Origin: a bacterium 1XD42-1
GTDB taxonomy: Bacteria; Bacillota; Clostridia; Oscillospirales; Ruminococcaceae
Direction: 5' to 3'
Assembly (NCBI GenBank): GCA_003612625.1
Contig: RAZJ01000022.1
Coordinates: 1 to 44,836 of the forward strand
Length of the DNA: 44,836 nucleotides
Shown here: piece after piece, positions 41,429-44,836 of the stretch
How the letters are laid out: each line of letters opens with the position of its first letter
How positions within the stretch are numbered: the stretch's first letter is position 1
Made by a program: the position numbers and the translations under genes
Notes under the pieces: generated by a model
What the model was told of the DNA's origin: nothing
Database searches by the model: none
The model's input: the letters and a program-made list of their open reading frames with translations, nothing else

Positions 41429-41464
41429 CAAAAAAAGGATCAAAAAATTTTTTTAAAAAAACTA

Positions 41465-41493
41465 TTGACAAGCCCCTGGATTGCTGATATAAT
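41465..41493 (+). promoter_or_regulatory. Promoter of the tRNA pair
   Basis: TTGACA (41465-41470), 17 bases, TATAAT (41488-41493); a perfect consensus 40 bases before tRNA-Met. Confidence 0.9.
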
Positions 41494-41532
41494 ATCAACT
41501 GTTCCCTTGTGATAGCAAGTGGACAGCGATAC

Positions 41533-41606
41533 GGCGGTATAGCTCAGTTGGCTAGAGCATTCGGTTCATACCCGAAGTGTCACCGGTTCAAATCCAGTTA
41601 CCGCTA
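41533..41606 (+). tRNA. tRNA-Met (CAT), elongator type
   Basis: The cloverleaf closes with acceptor GGCGGTA/TACCGCT (G-U at the first pair), D arm GCTC/GAGC, anticodon arm TTCGG-TTCATAC-CCGAA (anticodon CAT) and T arm ACCGG-TTCAAAT-CCAGT with one C.A mismatch. The anticodon stem lacks the three G-C pairs of the initiator. tRNA-Ile with a modified CAT cannot be excluded. CCA is not encoded exactly (TCCA follows the discriminator A). Confidence 0.85.
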
Positions 41607-41636
41607 TCCAGGGGATTCAAATATGGATTCCCGTCT

Positions 41637-41711
41637 GGCCTGTTCGTCAAGTGGTTAAGACACCGCCCTTTCACGGCGGGTTCATGGGTTCGAATCCCGT
41701 ACAGGTCACCA
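41637..41711 (+). tRNA. tRNA-Glu (TTC)
   Basis: Acceptor GGCCTGT/ACAGGTC, anticodon loop CTTTCAC (anticodon TTC), T arm TGGGTTCGAATCCCG, and an encoded CCA end (41709-41711). Confidence 0.93.
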
Positions 41712-41712
41712 G

Positions 41713-41752
41713 AAAAAAAGAACTCCTGATTTTTCAGGAGTTCTTTTTTTAT
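41713..41752. terminator. Terminator after the tRNAs and the convergent PH-domain gene
   Basis: AAAAAAAGAACTCCTG and CAGGAGTTCTTTTTTT arms; works in both directions between convergent transcripts. Confidence 0.92.
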
Positions 41753-43236
41753 CTTTTTTTCGAGGCTCCATCTTCTGCCCCAAACAAACGGACAGAATCT
41801 TCCCAAAGCAGATTCCGAAGGTGATGGACTTTGCGGCCTTCGGAACGGGAGAAAATTTTTAAATCACATTTGTTGCGGCCCCGCTGCAAAGGGCTTTGGC
41901 GGAAATGGATCAGGGCTATATTTTTCCGGGGAAGCACTACTGTGTGTAAATAATACCGTGTAGAATAACGTAATGTAAAATATCCGTCCTCATAAGAAAC
42001 GCCGGAAGAAAGAAAATCCATAAACCGCACCCCCAAAAACCAGTAAGCCGGAAAAGAAAGCATCAGTCCGGAAAATTTCAAAAAAGGTTCCCAGGCAGGC
42101 AATAACCCTGTTAAAACGGAAGTCCCCAAGGGGATCAGCAGGCAGGGCCAAAGAGGAGCCAGTAAAAATTTCATAATGGAGCTGGCACTGGGATGGATCT
42201 GGCGGGGAGAAGCATGGTATTCCGGTAAAAGAAGGGCAAGCTGGGTTTCACAGCGGCGGCGGGCAGAGAAGGGAATGAACGCTTTAATATCAGAACGTTC
42301 TTTTCCCATGCCGGTGGCGTTGAGAAATACAGAATAAAGCCGGAACAAACGGGTCAATAAACTTTGGCGAATGTCAATAAAACAGATATCTTTAAAATGC
42401 AATGAGTATTCTTTTTTAGTAAGAATACCACCCGTAATATAAATACCCTTTTTTGATCGGGTAATACAGAGGTTTTTTGTTTGCAGCAGGGTCAATATAA
42501 ATGCTGCGGCCCATCCCCCCAATAACACGGCAGCAATCCCCATAGCAATGGGCGGCACTTTAAAAGCAATTTCAAATAGAGCAGATACGGCTTCCAAGCC
42601 CAGGGCAATCTGGTGCAGTAAGGCTTCCAGCCAGTCATAAAGGTTCCGCCCGAACAGCTTGCCTGCATGGGAAATAAAAGTAGCAATAAAAATAATACCG
42701 ATCAAAGAGTTGGAAGTGAAAACCGATAGGAAAATAATATCTAAAATCCGGGGCCGGCAGGTTATCTTCATGCTGTCCTGTGGCGCTTCCATGGCCTTTT
42801 TCCGGAGGGCCATCAAGCGGCAGGCTTCCGATTTTCTCAGGTACATAAAAAGATCCGGCTTATCCGGAGCCAGTGCTAACGTATCGATCCGCAAAGCAAC
42901 AAGGCCAAAGGGCTGCATCCAAAGGGGCTGCTGGGTGGATAACGTACAAATCCGTTCCATAGAGATCCAGGTTTCCCGTTTATAAAAAATACCTTCTGTA
43001 TAATAAAACCGATCTTCATCCATATAGTATTTAAAATGGTTCCATTTTTCATAGGCCAGGAAAAAGATCCAACCAAAAATAAGCAGATCCAGCCAGGCCC
43101 CTGACAGCCACCGGGAAGGGCCTCCCAAAAGGGCGGAAATAATCCCACGGGCTAAAGGGATCAGCAATAAATATAGGAAGCGGTAAAGAAAAAAGAAAAT
43201 CGAAATCGGATGGGCATGGATCAGTTTCTCTTTCAT
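41749..43236 (-). CDS. YdbT-like membrane protein with bacterial PH domains
   Basis: A 495-residue polytopic membrane protein of the YdbT type with bPH_2 domains. Pairs of membrane helices (about 10-60, 165-205, 225-260, 375-420) are each followed by PH-like beta regions (FYYTEGIFYKRETWISMERICTLS; CITRSKKGIYITGGILTKKEYSLHFKDICFIDI; YFTLRYSTRYYLHTVVLPRKNIALI). The partner YdbS-like gene directly precedes it, the usual order. Cellular role poorly known; in Bacillus the pair confers resistance to certain antimicrobial peptides. Its stop codon lies inside the shared terminator. Confidence 0.82.
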   Translation of the reverse strand: MKEKLIHAHPISIFFFLYRFLYLLLIPLARGIISALLGGPSRWLSGAWLDLLIFGWIFFLAYEKWNHFKYYMDEDRFYYTEGIFYKRETWISMERICTLSTQQPLWMQPFGLVALRIDTLALAPDKPDLFMYLRKSEACRLMALRKKAMEAPQDSMKITCRPRILDIIFLSVFTSNSLIGIIFIATFISHAGKLFGRNLYDWLEALLHQIALGLEAVSALFEIAFKVPPIAMGIAAVLLGGWAAAFILTLLQTKNLCITRSKKGIYITGGILTKKEYSLHFKDICFIDIRQSLLTRLFRLYSVFLNATGMGKERSDIKAFIPFSARRRCETQLALLLPEYHASPRQIHPSASSIMKFLLAPLWPCLLIPLGTSVLTGLLPAWEPFLKFSGLMLSFPAYWFLGVRFMDFLSSGVSYEDGYFTLRYSTRYYLHTVVLPRKNIALIHFRQSPLQRGRNKCDLKIFSRSEGRKVHHLRNLLWEDSVRLFGAEDGASKKR

Positions 43237-43677
43237 TTAAGATACCTCCCGGCTTTTTTCTTCCAGCTCCAGCCGCAATTCTTCCGCCTGGACAGGGGTA
43301 AGGCCCGGCATATGGATACGTGCCCCAGCCATAAAGACAGCCAGGGAACAGATACCAAAGAGCCGTTCCAAGGGGGTGGAAACAATGGAAAGGGACTGGA
43401 TGCTGCCAAAAGGCACCGCCTTAGCAGAAGTGTAAATGACACGACAATGGATCACAAGGCAGTTTTTGTTTCCGCTGTAAGTTAACTTTTTCCATCTCAC
43501 AGGAAAATAAAATATGTAAAGAAAAAGAAATCCTGCTGCAATGGCTAAGGCCAGCACCCACCAAAGGATTGTATTGGAAAAAAAATAAGCAGCCAAAAAA
43601 GACGGCAAAAGGGAACAAAGAAAAACCCGCAGCCGCCAGACAGTTAAAAGATGCAGGGAAGGCTTTATAACAGCCAC
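43237..43677 (-). CDS. YdbS-like bacterial PH-domain membrane protein
   Basis: A 146-residue protein starting at GTG 43677 (AVIKPSLHLLTVW), chosen for AAAGGAGG just upstream. Two adjacent membrane helices (about 18-58, FLCSLLPSFLAAYFF and ILWWVLALAIAAGFLFLYI) are followed by a bPH_2 domain (YSGNKNCLVIHCRVIYTSAKAVPFGSIQSLSIV...ICSLAVFMAGARIHMPGL). It ends exactly one base before the YdbT-like start codon, so the two are surely translated together. Confidence 0.82.
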   Translation of the reverse strand: MAVIKPSLHLLTVWRLRVFLCSLLPSFLAAYFFSNTILWWVLALAIAAGFLFLYIFYFPVRWKKLTYSGNKNCLVIHCRVIYTSAKAVPFGSIQSLSIVSTPLERLFGICSLAVFMAGARIHMPGLTPVQAEELRLELEEKSREVS

Positions 43678-43736
43678 ACCAAAGGAACCTCCTTTCAAAA
43701 ACTTTCTTATATTATAGGTATAATTAAAGTTTAGGG

Positions 43737-43798
43737 CCGCCCTTTTCAAAGGGCGGTAAGTCCAGGGCAAAGCCCTGGCGGGTTTGGGCAGAGCCCAA
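43737..43798. repeat. Triple tandem hairpin element upstream of the PH-domain genes
   Basis: Three small perfect hairpins sit in a row: CCGCCCTTT/AAAGGGCGG (43737-43756), CCAGGGC/GCCCTGG (43762-43778) and TTGGGC/GCCCAA (43784-43798), with loops of two or three bases. They lie in the intergenic space between sleB and the PH-domain genes. The look is that of an interspersed REP-like palindromic unit; whether it recurs in the genome cannot be seen here. Confidence 0.65.
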
Positions 43799-43851
43799 CT
43801 ATTATTATAAAGAAAGGCCCCTGTCAAAAACAAGGGCTGTAAAAAATAAAA

Positions 43852-44544
43852 TCAGCGGCAAAATAAATGGGCGCCAATTTGTTTAATAACAGGCCGGCTG
43901 CGGATCCATTTATTAGAAGTCTTTTTCGGATTATAATAATAGATGGCCCCGCCGGAAGGATCAGCACCGTTTAAAGCTTCTTTTGCGGCTTTGCGGGAGG
44001 ATTCCGCAATTTTTTCATTGATCTGGCCATCGGTAATGGCTGTAAAAGCTCCGGGCTGGTAAACAACCCCCGCAATGGAATCGGGAAAAGAAGGATGGGA
44101 TACCCGGTTTAATACGACAGCTCCAACGGCGACCTGGCCTTCAAAAGGCTCCCCTCTGGCTTCCGCCGAAATAATATTGGCCAGCAAATCCACATCATTT
44201 TGGGAATAGGCCCCGCCGCTGGTCTGGGCATGGTCGGAAAGCCCCATGGCCCGCAAGGTTGCCGGCCCGGCAATGCCGTCAGCAGTCAGCCCGTTTTTCC
44301 GCTGGAAGGAAAGGACAGCTTTTTTTGTTTCGATACCAAATATGCCGTCAGCATCCCCGGAATAATAACCCCAGGATTTTAATTTCTGCTGGATCTGCCG
44401 GACTTCTTCGCTGTGGCTGCCAACCTTTGATAAGGTTTCGTCAGCGTCCGGGGCAGGGACAGCCAATAAGAACCCAAATGCCATAAACAAAATAATAAAC
44501 AGGAAACACATACGGCGCCGGGCCTTCGAGGGGGAAGCAGTCAT
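43852..44544 (-). CDS. sleB: Spore cortex-lytic enzyme SleB-like
   Basis: A 230-residue exported hydrolase. A signal sequence (about 11-32, CFLFIILFMAFGFLLAVPA) is followed by a peptidoglycan-binding domain (about 40-103, SEEVRQIQQKLKSWGYYSGDADGIFGIETKKAVLSFQ) and a hydrolase-2 domain (about 112-230, LLANIISAEARGEPFEGQVAVGAVVLNRV), with the catalytic Glu in SAEARGE. SleB cuts muramic-lactam cortex during germination. It implies a spore-forming host. There is no ypeB partner next to it. ATG 44544 has AAAGGAG upstream. Confidence 0.92.
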   Translation of the reverse strand: MTASPSKARRRMCFLFIILFMAFGFLLAVPAPDADETLSKVGSHSEEVRQIQQKLKSWGYYSGDADGIFGIETKKAVLSFQRKNGLTADGIAGPATLRAMGLSDHAQTSGGAYSQNDVDLLANIISAEARGEPFEGQVAVGAVVLNRVSHPSFPDSIAGVVYQPGAFTAITDGQINEKIAESSRKAAKEALNGADPSGGAIYYYNPKKTSNKWIRSRPVIKQIGAHLFCR

Positions 44545-44750
44545 AAATATCGGCTCCTTTATAAAAATATAGAAAGATTATAAAAATAGAATTCCCAATA
44601 AAAATAAAAAAAATCGCTTTCTTCTTCGGAATAAACCGTTTTTTTAGGGAAAAATAAAAGAGACAAAAGCCCGCAAACGCCCTATTCATGGGGGTTTAGA
44701 AAAAAACAGAAAAAAATCTGCAAAAAAACAAAAAAAATTGCAAAAAAGGC

Positions 44751-44779
44751 TTGACAGAAATGGATGGGCGTGGTATTAT
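44751..44779 (+). promoter_or_regulatory. Strong promoter with A-rich upstream tract at the window edge
   Basis: TTGACA (44751-44756), 17 bases, TATTAT (44774-44779), preceded by about 55 bases of phased A-runs (44693-44747) resembling an UP element. The transcript runs off the window with no open frame in the first 50 bases. A GCGCC...GGCGC-type dyad is present at about 44798-44815. It could drive a stable-RNA operon; unproven. The rest of 44545-44750 shows only AT-rich DNA. Confidence 0.55.
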
Positions 44780-44836
44780 ATACAAGCTGACTCGAGAGCG
44801 CCGAACAAAAAGCGCCGCAGAGGAAAGCAAGGAAGC

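Overview
This window spans the chromosomal replication origin of a Gram-positive, endospore-forming anaerobe of the Clostridia. The gene content (rpmH-rnpA-yidD-yidC-jag-mnmE-mnmG-rsmG-noc-parA-parB on one side of oriC; dnaA-dnaN-S4-recF-remB-gyrB-gyrA on the other), the SleB-type cortex-lytic enzyme, the GTP-type PEP carboxykinase and the coding style point to Oscillospirales/Ruminococcaceae-like bacteria. That placement is an inference from gene order and protein style, not from a search.

Layout, left to right. 1-3.7 kb: a feoAB ferrous-iron operon (minus strand). Its feoB is split by a 2.1-kb large-serine-recombinase element (1115-3250) and cut a second time at about position 124 by foreign sequence that leaves the window. 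3.9-5.2 kb: AraD-like class II aldolase and an HD-domain protein. 5.3-7.5 kb: serC-serA. 7.7-15.5 kb: two large secreted proteins that share a C-terminal domain (a Ser/Glu/Pro-repeat protein and a CAP-domain protein). They flank GTP-PEP carboxykinase, an overlapping 40-aa membrane peptide gene and a three-copy tandem array. 15.8-19.6 kb: SLOG-family protein, CheW, Na/Pi cotransporter and a RelB/YafQ toxin-antitoxin pair. 19.7-30 kb: gyrA, two YcxB-like membrane proteins, gyrB, remB, recF, an S4 protein, dnaN and dnaA, all minus strand. oriC lies between dnaN and dnaA. 30.3-41.4 kb: the rightward rpmH-to-parB cluster with five parS sites, then an acyl-ACP thioesterase. 41.5-44.8 kb: tRNA-Met and tRNA-Glu, two bacterial-PH-domain membrane proteins, sleB, and a strong promoter at the edge that fires off the window.

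The most striking object is the array at 11.29-12.19 kb. Each of three copies encodes the same 24-residue hydrophobic peptide (MWSR...KVW). Each has an upstream TAGACA-17-TATATT promoter, a Shine-Dalgarno inside a small hairpin, and 5' and 3' ends complementary to one another. Each also has a perfect-consensus convergent promoter (TTGACA-17-TATAAT) on the opposite strand just past the 3' end. This is the architecture of a type I (antisense RNA) toxin-antitoxin system, and I do not recognise the peptide family. A decayed fourth copy at about 15.57-15.77 kb has lost the peptide but kept the consensus antisense promoter and the conserved hairpin. There the promoter points at the CAP-domain gene and looks recruited as its promoter.

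Other notable points: joining the two feoB junctions across a shared TCCTGT restores an intact reading frame; oriC shows a DnaA-box / GC cluster / DnaA-trio arrangement; one parS site doubles as the stem of an intrinsic terminator. All functional statements are read from sequence without database searches.
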